From Zygnema cylindricum (taxonomy: Eukaryota; Streptophyta; Zygnematophyceae; Zygnematales; Zygnemataceae), in assembly GCA_037447655.1 (NCBI GenBank), contig JBBHKE010002980.1, positions 117,768 through 181,767 on the forward strand: DNA of 64,000 bases, written 5' to 3'. Positions 1-9,806 of this stretch are shown here, in pieces. A model generated the notes under the pieces. It was not told the DNA's origin and made no database searches. It saw nothing but the letters and a program-made list of their open reading frames with translations. The number at the start of each line of letters is the position of its first letter. Positions within the stretch are counted from its first letter, which is position 1. A program made the translations under genes and the position numbers.

Positions 1-964
1 GGTCCACTGGTCTGCCCCTCCTTTAATCGCAGCTCGATTAACTTAGTGCACTCAACCATATAGTGCCCTGGTTTCTTACAAAAATGGCACAAACCCTTGG
101 GTGTCCTTGGTCCGAACTCCTCGGTCTATTTTTTTTGCCCCTCCCCTTGATAATTTCCGACATGTTTCCTGGAATGATTGTTCCTCCAATTCGTCCCAAC
201 TGCCAAAGCTTGCCCACTCTTTCCTCCCCTTTGGATCTCAATCATATTCTCTCGAACGAGAATCATTCCTACCACTGGATTCCAAATGCACCTTGAGTGC
301 GCCAAGACCTACACACGGTTGACTAAGTTCTCAAACTCATCGGGTAACTTTATCAGTAAACAGTTAACTTTTTCCTTTTCACTAAATAATTTTCCTGCAC
401 TCTCTAGTTCCATGAAAAGTGTAGCAAACTGATTGCAAAAATACAACATCTTCCCCTTTTTATATACATACTTGTTAATTTTCTGATCAGCCAATTGTTG
501 TTGCTGAGTGTACCACTTCGGTACATCTCTATGAGAGCCACCCAAAAATCGGATGCCCTCTCTACCTGCAAATGAGGTGATGCAAGCCCTTGAGTAAGGT
601 GGCGGAGGATGAAGTGCTTTGCCGCGATATTGTTGAAGTCCTTGATATCAGTATAATTCTCCTCGTTCCTCGGAATATGTGACATGAATGCCGAACCAGT
701 TATTATTGGTGTGATCGTCTCGTTCTCCTTTCCTTTGTCCACCACCTCCTCTTCCTTTGTCTCCTCTGATGAAGATGGATCTGCATCTTTGGTAAATCTG
801 CTTCGTCCAAACCTTAAAGGGATCGTAAGACTTGATGGACGCCTCACCCGTCCACTCACTATTCCCCAAAACCGATCTCACATAGAGCTCCTGTCATCAT
901 ACTTTCCCAGTATATGAAGCCAGATCCATCGCAGATAAGCACCTTAGAGGGTGGGCCCATAACC
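1..964 (-). pseudogene. Copia element A, gag remnant (runs off window)
   Basis: The minus strand encodes a decayed Ty1/copia gag. It opens at the primer-binding site with MGPPSKV and continues into GSGFIYWESMMTGAL, then breaks into several frames. Near 48-95 a CCHC zinc knuckle is readable as C-HF-C-KKPG-H-YMVE-C. The whole stretch is colinear with gag of element B at 5370-6337, so these are paralogous copies. Its 5' LTR is the one at 965-2000, which also serves as the 3' LTR of B. In-frame stops and frameshifts make it non-functional. The rest of the element lies outside the window. Confidence 0.8.
950..964 (-). other. Primer-binding site of copia A (half-tRNA iMet type)
   Basis: Directly next to the LTR end, the plus strand reads GGTGGGCCCATAACC. 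From established knowledge this equals the anticodon stem-loop of plant initiator tRNA-Met. The minus strand is therefore complementary to an internal part of the tRNA, not its 3' end. Drosophila copia is known to prime from such a cleaved half-tRNA. The gag ATG lies inside the site. Confidence 0.7.
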
Positions 965-2000
965 TGTAACTTTGAGACCTCCATAGGTCCTCAAAGTAGG
1001 CATCTCACATGAAGCCTTTAGGATAATCTTGACCCCTTTGTGTTTCAACAAGTATCACTGCCACGTTGATAGACAAAAACTCTAACCACCATCACCTCTA
1101 TGAAGGCAGGACTCCTTTGAGTCTATAGCATAAAGAATCTCTGAATTTGCTCCCCTGAGCAATAAGTTATGAAGGGTCAAAGTTGACCTTTTGTATAGAA
1201 GCTCTTTGGGAGAGAGGGTCAAATCTATCAAATTTTTCTAAGTCCTATCTCTCTCTAAAACTCTATCTACTAAAGTACGGTACCAATAATAATATTGTAT
1301 CGTACATAAACGTACAGGTGCCGGTGTACTTTCTGTACGGCCATTGTACGGCATGGCCAACAAGTAGACACATGTCACCTTTAGATTCGTTTCTGTAATC
1401 CCCTGATATAGCGTAATCGAATGTGATTGTGCAACGTGGCAATTGATGTGACCGCGACTACAAACCGCTGAAAACCTATTTCACGATCTCGGCATGCTTC
1501 GTGGCCGTCCGATTAAGTCGGATTACAATCGTGGTCGTCAAAAATACTTGCGCAATATTTGTTTTGTCTTCGAAATAAGATGCCCGGTATCCGTTTCGTA
1601 TGTTCTGTACGCCGTACATTACAAACTCTATCTATGTCTAAATTTCGTGTTAAATAAAATAACCTACGTGTTAACATTTAAATAGCTACCCCACCATATA
1701 TTTTCTAACCTTGACCATAGACTTATTGGCTAAGGTACCCGCCTACCAGCTAACCTGACAGATGGTAGGTAACACGTTCAAATCCTTGGTCCGTCAAGAT
1801 CTATTTTGGTAAAATCTACCAACCTAATGTTTGTCCCCGTTGGGATGGCATTGGCGGCCATGGCTCTATCTTCCTCTCCAACTTTCAGTGACTGCGATAT
1901 GTGTGGGAGGTGGAGAGAGAAGTTAGAGGCAGACTGCCTCTGCTTCTTTTATGCATTTTACAAAACCTAGAAAATACTAAAATAAACTTTATTTTCTACA
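965..2000 (-). repeat. LTR-1 shared by copia A and copia B
   Basis: About 1036 bp, read on the minus strand from TGTAGAAAATAAAG to CAAAGTTACA. It matches 6338-7371 along its length, including the block near 1200-1260 and the tRNA-like block near 1714-1800. On one side it abuts a polypurine tract of B (GGGGAG on the minus strand). On the other it abuts a primer-binding site followed by gag of A. It is therefore the 3' LTR of B and the 5' LTR of A. This arrangement is expected from unequal recombination between LTRs or from tandem insertion. Confidence 0.85.
1714..1800 (+). other. tRNA-like segment inside LTR-1 (antisense to element)
   Basis: A box-A-like TGGCTAAGGTAC is followed about 55 bp later by a box-B-like CGTTCAAATCC (consensus GGTTCGANTCC). 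The segment lies antisense in the U3 part of the LTR. Equivalent segments with box B kept to different degrees occur in the LTR-1 copies at 7092, 14308, 23926 and 30744. It could be an old tRNA-derived SINE fixed in the ancestral LTR or an internal Pol III promoter. Anticodon-arm pairing is poor, so a working tRNA gene is unlikely. Confidence 0.55.
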
Positions 2001-2500
2001 CTCCCCTTATTTTCTAGTCACTCTTTATTTTAAGACCACACTTCTCCCGGCAGAAAATTAGTTTAGGGGAAGGCACAGGTTAGATATCAACTACCATTTC
2101 ACTATCTGGTTTGTACTCCAAACTAATTATCTTGTTTTCTACTTTCTCCCTAACAAAGCTAAGTCTAATGTCCATGTGTTCGGCTTTAAAGTGATGTTAA
2201 GGATTGGCAAAAATGGCAATGGCAGCCTGATTATCACAAAACACTTTTTGGACACCACTCTTAAGATGACCAAGCTGACCAAGCAAAGACTTGACCCACA
2301 TTAATTCTTTTACAGCAGAGCAAGAAGCCATGTAGTTAGCCTCCATGGTGGACTGAACAATGACCTTTTGCTGCTTGTTACTCTAGCAGCAATCCCGATC
2401 ACCCACATACAATACATATTCAGATGTGCATCTTCTAATAGGAGCATCCCCATAGCTGGCATCACTCCAAGTGGTGATGTCAGTATTTTTCCCACCCAAA
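2001..2500 (-). pseudogene. Copia B RNase H region
   Basis: The minus strand encodes the end of copia pol. The RT tail reads TTWSDASYGDAP near 2470. RNase H follows with readable stretches such as MEANYMASCSAVKELMWVKS and CDNQAAIAI before HHFKAEHMDIR. Frames change and stops intervene. A purine run next to the LTR at 2001-2010 fits a polypurine tract. In copia elements RNase H removes the RNA strand during reverse transcription. This copy is dead. Confidence 0.8.
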
Positions 2501-3480
2501 TGCAACCATAGATCCTTAGTCCCTATGAGATATCTAAGGACTCTCTTAGTTGCCTCCCAATATTTCTTAGTGGGAGCATTCAGACTCCTACTTAGTACTC
2601 CTATAGTTACGGTTATGTCCGAACGGGTACAATTTATGAAATATATTAGGCTTCCCACTACTTGTCTATAAAGGATGGTCTAGAAAAATCTTTTCTCTTC
2701 CGGGCCTACCTCATCATCTAAGATTTTAACTCCCTCTTCCACACTCCCCTCACTTCCAGTCTTTAATTCCATAGAAGTGGTACAACTATTAGCCTTGTCC
2801 ATTTGGAATTTTTCTAACATGTTTCCAATTGCCTCTTTTTGAGTTAATCTTATTATTTTTCTATGTCTGTCTCTTTCTGCCTGAATTCCCAAAATATACT
2901 TTGCTTCTCCCATATCGTTCATCTTAAATCATCCTTTTAGATCATTTTTCAACTTATATATTTTATCCATAGATTTACTTAAAACAAGCAAATCATCAAC
3001 ATAAATTGCAATAAAAATAATTCCTTCCTCATCTTCAAACAAATAAATTGAGTGATCTGAACTGATCCGAATATATCCTAAACTTGTGAGAAACTCATCA
3101 AGCGTTTGTTCCATTGCCGGTGCGCCTATTTCAGCCCATACAAAGATTTGATCAATCGACATACCTTGCTCTCCTCCCCTTGCTCCACAAATCCTTCGAG
3201 CTGTCGCATAAAAATTTCCTCTTCCAACTCACCATGTAGAAAAATCGTCTTGATGTCCATCTGATGCACTTCCATGTCTTCTGTTGCCGCCATACTGAGA
3301 AGTATCTTAACCGAATGAAACTTGACGACTGGAGCAAAAGTCTCCTCGTAGTCAATTCCCTCTTTATGGGTAAATCCTTTCGCCACTAACCGAGCCTTGT
3401 AGCGCTCAATGGTGTTATCCGGGTTGAGTTCAACTTAAATACCCACTTACGCCCAATTGGCTTCCTGTCGGAGGACAATC
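2501..3480 (-). pseudogene. Copia B reverse transcriptase
   Basis: Fragments on the minus strand follow the copia RT order. [20 protein letters not shown] and [16 protein letters not shown] lie in 3126-3386, LYGLK at about 3128, and the catalytic IYVDDLLVLS in 2929-3162. The C-terminal thumb GSLIYFINCTRSDIT lies in 2383-2658. The reading frame is broken at least three times, and the 2680-2922 segment is read separately. This is a normal copia pol order upstream of RNase H, inactivated by mutation. Confidence 0.85.
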
Positions 3481-4850
3481 CATCAATTCCCATGTATCGG
3501 CCGCCATAATTGAGGCCATCTCCTCATCAATGGCTGTCTTCCACCGGTTTCTCTCAGAACAAGTCATTGCCTCATTATAAGTTTGAGGTTCATTCAGGTG
3601 AGACAGTTTGGTTACCTTATTGTTAACTTGCCTCTCTTGCAGTCTTTTGCTGCTTTTTTTCCCTCCCTCACTCTCAGTTGCCGGAATAGATGGCTCTTTT
3701 GGATTCTTCCGAATAGTTTCTACTTCTCCCCTTTCCCTCGATTCCGGGTCGATTTCCACCACGTCTTCGCCTTCAGTTGGAGTTAATACTAGGGGTTTCA
3801 CATATGGGTCTTTCTCGATCTGATCTGTACCTGCAAGATCATCATCTTTTTGAAATCTTGGATAGTTAGGAAGCTCAAAGTCATCAGAATTTTCTAACTG
3901 AAATCTTATCTGACTGTCTTTCTATGCTTAAAAGGATCTATAGATTCCCCTTCATCCATAACCACTAGATGCTTCACTGGGATAATATCCTCTCTTTTGA
4001 GATCATAAAATCTATATCTTTTTACCTCTTCGTCATATCCTACTAGATATCCTAGTTTTTCTTTTGGATCTAAAGTCCAGTTTGACCGATCTATGTCTAA
4101 ATTGAACACTTGACTAGCGAAAACCGTTAAGTGTGAAACATCTGGTTTTCGGCCTGTCCATCTCTCATATGGTGTTTGGCCTTTTACTGCTGAAATAAGA
4201 ACTCTATTCTCGAGATAATTTGCACATTTCATTCGTTCGGCCCAAAACTTCTTTCCTATCTTCTTATCTGACAACATACTCCTAGCACTATCACGGAGTG
4301 TTCTATTTAATCTTTCAGCTACACCATTTTGCTCAGGATTTTCCACAACTGTCTTTTGGTGTTGCACTCCACCTTCTCTCAAAAAATCCTCAAACTGGTT
4401 AGAGGTATACTCTCCACCATTCTCAGTCCTTACTCTCTTGATTGAGGTTTCATGGAGTTTTTCACTCCATGCTTTATATTGTTTAAAACATTCATGAGCC
4501 TTTGACTTATTTTTCAAAAAATACACCCTGGAATACCGAGACCAATCATCGGTGATAGTCATCATAAGTCTCTTCCCCCCGGGTGATGGCACTTTGGCCG
4601 ACCCCCAAATATCTGTGTGTACTAAATCTAGAATCTTTTCTCCCTTATAGGTGGCAGTTTTTGGGAAGGGTAACCTATATGCATTACCTTGAGCAAATCC
4701 ACTACAATCACTTAGATTCTCACTTTCACCGAATTAAATCCCTTCCACTACTCCCATCTTTTTCATCTCTCTTAACTTATCTAGATTCACATGCCCAAAC
4801 CTCTTATGCCACAACATTATAGCATGAACACCAACATAATAAAGTTTCTA
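3481..4850 (-). pseudogene. Copia B integrase and pol linker
   Basis: A 228-aa open stretch at 3906-4592 (minus) carries the retroviral-type integrase core. It shows ITDDWSRYSRVYFL, then TENGGEYTS, then PEQNGVAERLNRTLRDSAR, supplying late D and E residues of the DDE triad, followed by KGQTPYERWTGRKPDVSHL. The first D lies upstream in a broken part (4600-4690). The N-terminal zinc-binding GAG-pre-integrase part is broken near 4700-4840. A linker rich in E, S and T (3480-3801) leads to RT. The integrase would insert the cDNA, but this copy is inactivated. Confidence 0.85.
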
Positions 4851-5240
4851 TTTTTTATTGCTTAAAATCAGCCTAAATATCCCTTGGCTACCTTTTTCAA
4901 CAGTGAAATAAACTTCCTCCTCAAAACTAGCAGTAAAGACTCCTTTCCTAGTGCTAGTATCAAAACCCTTATCATCTAATACAGACATAAAGATGAGGTT
5001 TTTGTTCAGCTCCGGAATAAACAATACATCGGAGAATGTAACTATAGATGTCTTTCCTTCTACTAACACTTTTCGATCTACTGATCTTACAAGAGTAGTA
5101 GTGACTATCCTCCCATATCGTACTCCATCTCTACGGTGGGAATCTTTCTTATCTTAGTGAACAGGTGTTTATCTTTACACATGTGCATGGATGCACGAGA
5201 ATCTACAATCTAGCCTGCTTCACCTTTCAATCCACCGAAA
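4848..5240 (-). pseudogene. Copia B aspartic protease region
   Basis: The minus strand reads IVDSRASMHMCKD, aligned to the copia protease active site D-S/T-G-A-S, then VTFSDVLFIPELNKNLI and the protease C-terminus. The Trp just before IVDS is a TAG stop, and the catalytic Gly is Arg (CGT). The same Gly-to-Arg change occurs in element E at about 10215, encoded by AGA. The domain is the polyprotein-cleaving protease of copia. Confidence 0.75.
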
Positions 5241-5249
5241 GCACATTTT

Positions 5250-6337
5250 TGCTTTTGTGGAATTTCGACCTCGTTTTCGCTTCCAACTCCTCATCCAATA
5301 GGAGTAAATCGTTTTGTCCTCGGATTCCGCCTCATGTACCGTGTCACAAGGGCCTTTTTTTTCCCTCTCGGGGGTCCACCGGTCTGCCCCTCCTTTAACC
5401 GCAGCTCGGTTAACTTAGTGCATTCAGCCATATAGTGCCCAGGTTTCTTACAAAAATGGCACAATCCCTTCGGAGTCCTTGGTCCGAACTCCTCAGTCTG
5501 ATTTTTTGCCCCTCCCCTCGATAATTTAAAATCTGTTTTCTGGAATCATTGTTTCTCCAATCGGTCTCGGCTGCTAATGCTTGCCCACTCTTTCCTCCCC
5601 TTCGGATCTCAATTGTATTCTCCCGAACGAGAATCATCCCTATTACTGAATTCCAAATCCACCTTGAGTTCGCCAAGTCCTGCACACGGTTGATTATGTT
5701 CTCGAACTCCTCGGGTAACTTCATCAGTAAACAGTTAACCTTTTCCTTTTCACTAAATACTTTTCTAGCACTTTCTAGTTCAATGAAAAGTGTAGCAAGC
5801 TCATTGCAAAAATCCAACATCTTCCCCCCTTTGTATACATACTCCTTAATTTTATGATCAGCCAACTGTTGTTGCTGAATCGTACCACTTCGGTACATCT
5901 TTATGAGAGCCATCCAAAGATCGGATGCCCTCTCTACTTGCAAATAGGGAAATGCAAGCCCTTGAGTAAGATGGCGGAGGATGATGTGCTTAGCTGCCAT
6001 ATTGTTTTAGTCCCACGTATTGATTTCATTTTCCTAGTCCCTCGGAATAGGTGACATGAATGCCGAACAGGTTGATATTGGTGTGACCATCTCCTTCTCC
6101 TTTCCTTTGTCCACCACCTCACCTTCCTTTGTCTCCTCCATTGAAGGTGGATCTGCATCTCTAGTTAATCTGCCTCTTGTAAACCCTAGAGGTATCCCAA
6201 AACTTGATGAACGCCTCACCCGTACACTCACTATTCCCCAAAACCGTTTCTCACATAGAGCTCCTGTCATCATACTTTCCCTGTATATGAAGCTAGCTCT
6301 ATTGAATATAGGCACCCTAGATGGTGGGCCCATAACC
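5250..6337 (-). pseudogene. Copia B gag
   Basis: gag starts at the ATG whose complement is 6331-6333, inside the primer-binding site, giving MGPPSRVPIFN. The 5410-6000 segment encodes the capsid-like part, with KHIILRHLTQGLA, MLDFCNELATLFIELES and MKLPEEFENIINRVQDL. A CCHC knuckle near 5420-5470 reads C-HF-C-KKPG-H-YMAE-C. Frameshifts separate the pieces. The neighbours are the LTR on the right and protease on the left, the standard copia order. Confidence 0.85.
6322..6337 (-). other. Primer-binding site of copia B (half-tRNA iMet type)
   Basis: Sixteen bases on the plus strand, TGGTGGGCCCATAACC, match the anticodon arm of plant initiator tRNA-Met and abut the 5' LTR at 6338. The gag ATG (complement at 6331-6333) lies within the site, so the first residues MGPP are encoded by it. 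The identity of the tRNA rests on recalled plant iMet sequence. Confidence 0.75.
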
Positions 6338-7371
6338 TATAACTATGAGACCTCCATAGGACCTCAGAGTTGGCAGCTCACACGAAGCCTCTATGATAAC
6401 CCTGACCCCTTTGTGTTTCAGCAAGAATAACTGCCACCTTGGCAAACAAAAACTATAACCACCTTCACCCTTGTAAAGGAAAGACTCCCCTGAATCTATT
6501 GCAAAAAGAATCTTTGAATTTTCTCCCCTGAGCAATAAGTTATGAAAAGTCAAAGTTGACCTTTTGTACAGGAGCTCTCTGGGAGAGAGGGTCTAATCTA
6601 TCAAATTTTTCTAAGTCCTATCTCTCTCTAAAACTCTATCTACTGAAGTACGGCACCAATCATAATAGTGTATGGTACATATAGGTACATGTGCCGATGT
6701 ACTTTGTGTACGGCCATTGTACGACATGGCTAACAAGTTAACACATGTCATTTTTGGATTCGTTCCTGGAATCCCGAGGGATGCCGTAATTCAATGTGAT
6801 TCTACCACGTGGCGATTGATGTGACATCGACTGCAAACCACCGAAAACTCATTCCGCGATCTCGGCATCCTTCGTGGCCGTCCGGTGAAGCCGGATTACA
6901 ATCGTGGCCGTCATAATTACTTGCGCACTATTTGTTTCGCTTTCGAAACAAAATACGCGGTATCCGTTTCGGATGTTCCGTCGCCGTACATTACAAACTG
7001 TATCTATGTCTATATATCTCGTTGAATGAAAATAGCCTACGTGTTATCATTTAAATAACTATTAAACTCTATATTATATATTTCTGGTTTAGACTAGTTG
7101 GCTAAGGCTACCAGCTACCGACAACTTTGGCGGACGGGAGGTACCAAGTTCAAATATTGGGCCCGCCAAGGTTATTGTTGTAAAATCTACCACCCTAATA
7201 TTTGTCCCTGCCAGGATAGCATAGGCGGCCATGGCTCTATCTCCCTCTCCAACTTTTAGTGACTGCGACAAGTGTGGGAGTTGGAGAGAGGAGTTAGAGG
7301 CAGACTGCCTTTGCTTCTTTTCTGCATTTTACAGAACCTAGAAAATACTAAAATAGCCTTTAATTTCTACA
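6338..7371 (-). repeat. 5' LTR of copia B (LTR-1)
   Basis: About 1034 bp, from TGTAGAAATTAAAGG on the minus strand to an end next to the primer-binding site, where the terminal CA has decayed to TA. It aligns with 965-2000 throughout. The many differences show that the two LTRs of B diverged long ago. It includes the antisense tRNA-like block. To the right, at 7372, sequence unrelated to the LTR begins. No target duplication is visible because the left partner is fused to element A. Confidence 0.85.
7092..7175 (+). other. tRNA-like segment in LTR-1 of copia B
   Basis: This is the equivalent of the segment at 1714-1800. A box-A-like TTGGCTAAGGCTACC is followed by a degenerate box-B-like AGTTCAAATAT. 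It is more eroded than its partner, as expected for a non-functional relic in an old LTR. Confidence 0.45.
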
Positions 7372-7459
7372 AAGCCTAACCAGTACAGGGTAGAATATGA
7401 AGATATCCATACTCGAGCCGCCCATTATAAATGGGTAAGGACCCGCCAGTCTCAACATC

Positions 7460-7531
7460 GAGCTGGTGGCACAGTGGTAGTGCGTTCGTTGCTGAAGTGA
7501 AAGGTCCTAGGTTCAAAACTTGGCCGGCTCA
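7460..7531 (+). tRNA. tRNA-like cloverleaf (pseudogene or SINE head)
   Basis: Seventy-two bases fold as a full cloverleaf. The acceptor is GAGCTGG/CCGGCTC (one wobble). The D stem is GCAC/GTGC around AGTGGTA. The anticodon stem is TTCGT/GTGAA (wobbles) with a 7-base loop TGCTGAA. The T stem is CTAGG/CTTGG with loop TTCAAAA. Box A TGGCACAGTGG is perfect. A TTTT run follows. The loop would give anticodon CTG, but position 33 is G instead of U, which argues against a working tRNA. It may be a pseudogene or the head of a SINE. Confidence 0.5.
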
Positions 7532-7988
7532 ATTTTCCCAAGTGTGAGACATGGCAAATGCTGGATTTCTAGGAAATCTAACAAATTTGTCGTTGGTTTT
7601 TGGATGAGGCTCTGTTGTTGCTATATTCAAAAAGCACGACAAAATAATAAAAAAAAACATTTTGAGTGGGTCGGTTAGCGACCACAAGATAAAAAAAGAA
7701 GGAAAAATGAAAAAAAATGCAAATCACAAACACAACGATTACCGCAAATTTTTTTTTAAAGCACTCCCGAGTGAGCCTCGCCACTTATTCTTGTTGGGTG
7801 GCCAATTGATCAGTGAGTGCCTCGATTATTCTTTTCCTATCTTTTTCTTTCGGTGGTGGAGGTGGGGTTATTGGAAGCGGAACCCTTGGGATTTCACATA
7901 AACGAGGTTGCCTCACTTGACGATTTCGCAACTTATGTAGAATTGAAGTACAAGCCCCTCGCAAAGCCATTACCTTGGGAGTTTTTCA
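7532..7988. other. Non-coding spacer, nothing recognised
   Basis: AT-rich sequence with short A and T runs at 7640-7760. The 60-79 aa open frames here have no recognisable motif. The right part may belong to the degraded ORF at 7989-8693, because proline-rich and basic stretches are readable on the minus strand near 7800-7970. Confidence 0.4.
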
Positions 7989-8693
7989 TCAATACTTGAG
8001 GACGGTGTATAGTCGGTGGTCCCATGGATGGTGAAGCCGTAATAAGCCGAGAACATTCAACCGAAAACCGTGCTCGTGGTGAACAATCCACGTATGTCGT
8101 GGATCCGCCGGATCGAATTGCCGTATATGGGCAAATGTCGAGCCACGGTCGTCACCGTCGATGAAGAGCCACGTCGGATGAGTGGGAACATCCTGGGGGA
8201 TGTCGAGAATTTCCGGACTGGGATTTTCCCTCGGGTTTAGAGAGCGAGGTTCACCATACATCTAATGTTCCGGCCATTCAGCAACCAAAATGTAATGCTC
8301 GGCCCGGGGCACAAAACTTTCCATTTCCCCCTCTCCCGTGGGAGGAGGTAAAAACCAATCCTTATCCTCAACTCGGTAGGGAGCTTGAGGACCTGGATTA
8401 TCCAATACGAAGCCTCTCTCCCTACTCGGTGATGCTGGCGCCTCAAACACTTCGTCATCATTTGCATATTCATCCTCTCGTTGTCGTCCTTCGCTATCCA
8501 GACTTTGCTCTTCCTCGGTGGCGGGCTCATCCACATCCTTCCATACCCTAATATCCGTGGGATGTTCTACCTCGGGGGTATGCTTCTCATCCGGCGGTTC
8601 CTCCCCAACCACAATGCTCAGGTCGATAAAAGAAGTTGAGGGGACGTAATCCTTGTCGCTCCAATGACTAATTGTTTGTTTTCCTAACTTCAT
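7989..8693 (-). CDS. Unrecognised ORF pair separated by one in-frame TAG
   Basis: On the minus strand a 143-codon frame (8693 to 8262) ends in TAG. The same frame continues at once with ATG for 90 more codons (8261 to 7989). Together they would encode about 234 residues. The first part is rich in Asp, Glu and Pro (for example EEPPDEKHTPEVEHP and DNPGPQAPYRVEDKD). The second part contains HPTWLFIDGDDRG and RHTWIVHHEHGFRLN. Base composition is richer in G+C than the flanks. I recognise no domain. It may be a captured host gene fragment with one stop mutation, or part of an unclassified element. Expression is not supported by any signal I can see. Confidence 0.4.
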
Positions 8694-9180
8694 TTCCCTC
8701 CTCCTCTCTAACTTTTTCCATGCCTCACTCCCTCCCCCCTCATCCCTCTAATGAAAAACCCTATTTTCCTTTTTGTCCTCCTCCTCTTTACTCCTCCCCC
8801 CGCCTCACTTCCCTCCCCCTTCTCAACCGTGGCCTCTTTTCCCCTTCTCTCCTCATCTAATGCCGCCTACCCCCCTCCCCTCCCCACTCAATATGTTCTC
8901 TTCCCCCCCCCCACCTCACCTTCTTCCTCCTCCCTCTCATCAAAAACCTTATTTTTCCATTTTATCCTCCTCCTCCTCTCTAATCCTTCTGCTGACTCAC
9001 TTTCCTCCCCCTCCTCAACTGTCGCCTTTTTTCCCTTTCTTTCCTCACCATCTAGCTCCTCCAGCCTACTCACCTCAACAGATGCCCCCATTTCCTTCCT
9101 TTCCCTCTCTCCTCCTTCCCATCCAATGGCTAACGGGGTTGCCGCCTCTGTCATGCCGCATGTCGTCGGACATTTTAGTT
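8694..9180 (+). repeat. Pyrimidine-rich tract with ~200-bp imperfect duplication
   Basis: Nearly 490 bp of strand-asymmetric C+T sequence (CCTCCTCCTCT type). A block with AAAACCCTATTTTCC at about 8754 recurs as AAAACCTTATTTTTCC at about 8942, each followed by CCTCCTCC and a CTCAACNGTGGCC/GTCGCC motif, so a unit of about 190-200 bp is duplicated. Open frames across it (up to 179 aa) are low-complexity Ser/Pro/Leu and probably not real proteins. Confidence 0.6.
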
Positions 9181-9255
9181 GTTTATATTTAGGCGTTAAG
9201 ACCGGCAGCCGCTACACTAATTTTTATTTGGGTATTATTGGGTTTTGCAGGACCG

Positions 9256-9420
9256 TACGACGTGTACCGTACGACCTACATTTTCAGTGATTTCCGGGAT
9301 AACGATTCGGATCGTACCCGCGGTCCTACCGTACGACGTATATTTTTCCGCGATTTCCGCCGACGGCGGATTTGATTATTTCGCTTCGACCGTACGACTT
9401 ATGCCGACCGGAATTCCCGC
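9256..9420. repeat. 62-bp tandem repeat with CCGTACGAC
   Basis: TACCGTACGACCTA and TACCGTACGACGTA begin two consecutive 62-bp units, each with a GATTTCCG core about 23 bp downstream. A third partial unit begins ACCGTACGACTTA near 9387. A further CCGTACGAC lies just upstream near 9253. It abuts the broken end of copia E at about 9430. Confidence 0.5.
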
Positions 9421-9429
9421 GGCCACGAC

Positions 9430-9806
9430 TTAGAAGTGTATTCCCCCCTATTATCACTCCTCACTCTCTTTATAGGTGTCTCATTAAGCTTTTCACTCCA
9501 TGTTTTATACTCTTTGAAGTAAGGTGAAGCCTGAGATTTGTTTTTTAAGAAATATACTCTAGAGTATCTAGACCAATCATCTATGATAGTAAGCATAAAT
9601 ATTTTCCCTCCAACTGATGGCACTTTGGCCGGTCCCCACATGTCAGTATGAACTAGATCTAAGACCTTTTCACCCTTATATGTTGCGGTTTTTAGAAAAG
9701 GCAATCTGTGGGCCTTACAATCATCCAAATTCTCATTTTCTCCAAAACGTATTCCATCAACTACACCCGTTTTTTTCATTTCTTTCAATCTATCTAAATG
9801 CACACG
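9430..9806 (-). pseudogene. Copia E integrase, truncated
   Basis: The minus strand encodes the GAG-pre-integrase tail (LDRLKEMKKTGVVDGIRF) followed by integrase, with LDLVHTDMWGPAKVPSVGGK (first D), IIDDWSRYSRVYFLKNKS (second motif) and RVRSDNRGEYTS. It then ends abruptly at about 9430, before the catalytic E. Sequence beyond the break is a CCGTACGAC repeat. It is closely related to element B, and RT and RNase H are missing. Confidence 0.85.

Noticed and set aside
8751-9290. 179-codon Ser/Pro/Leu-rich frame
   Set aside because: The DNA is a pyrimidine tract that is open in several frames; no initiation context or domain supports a protein.
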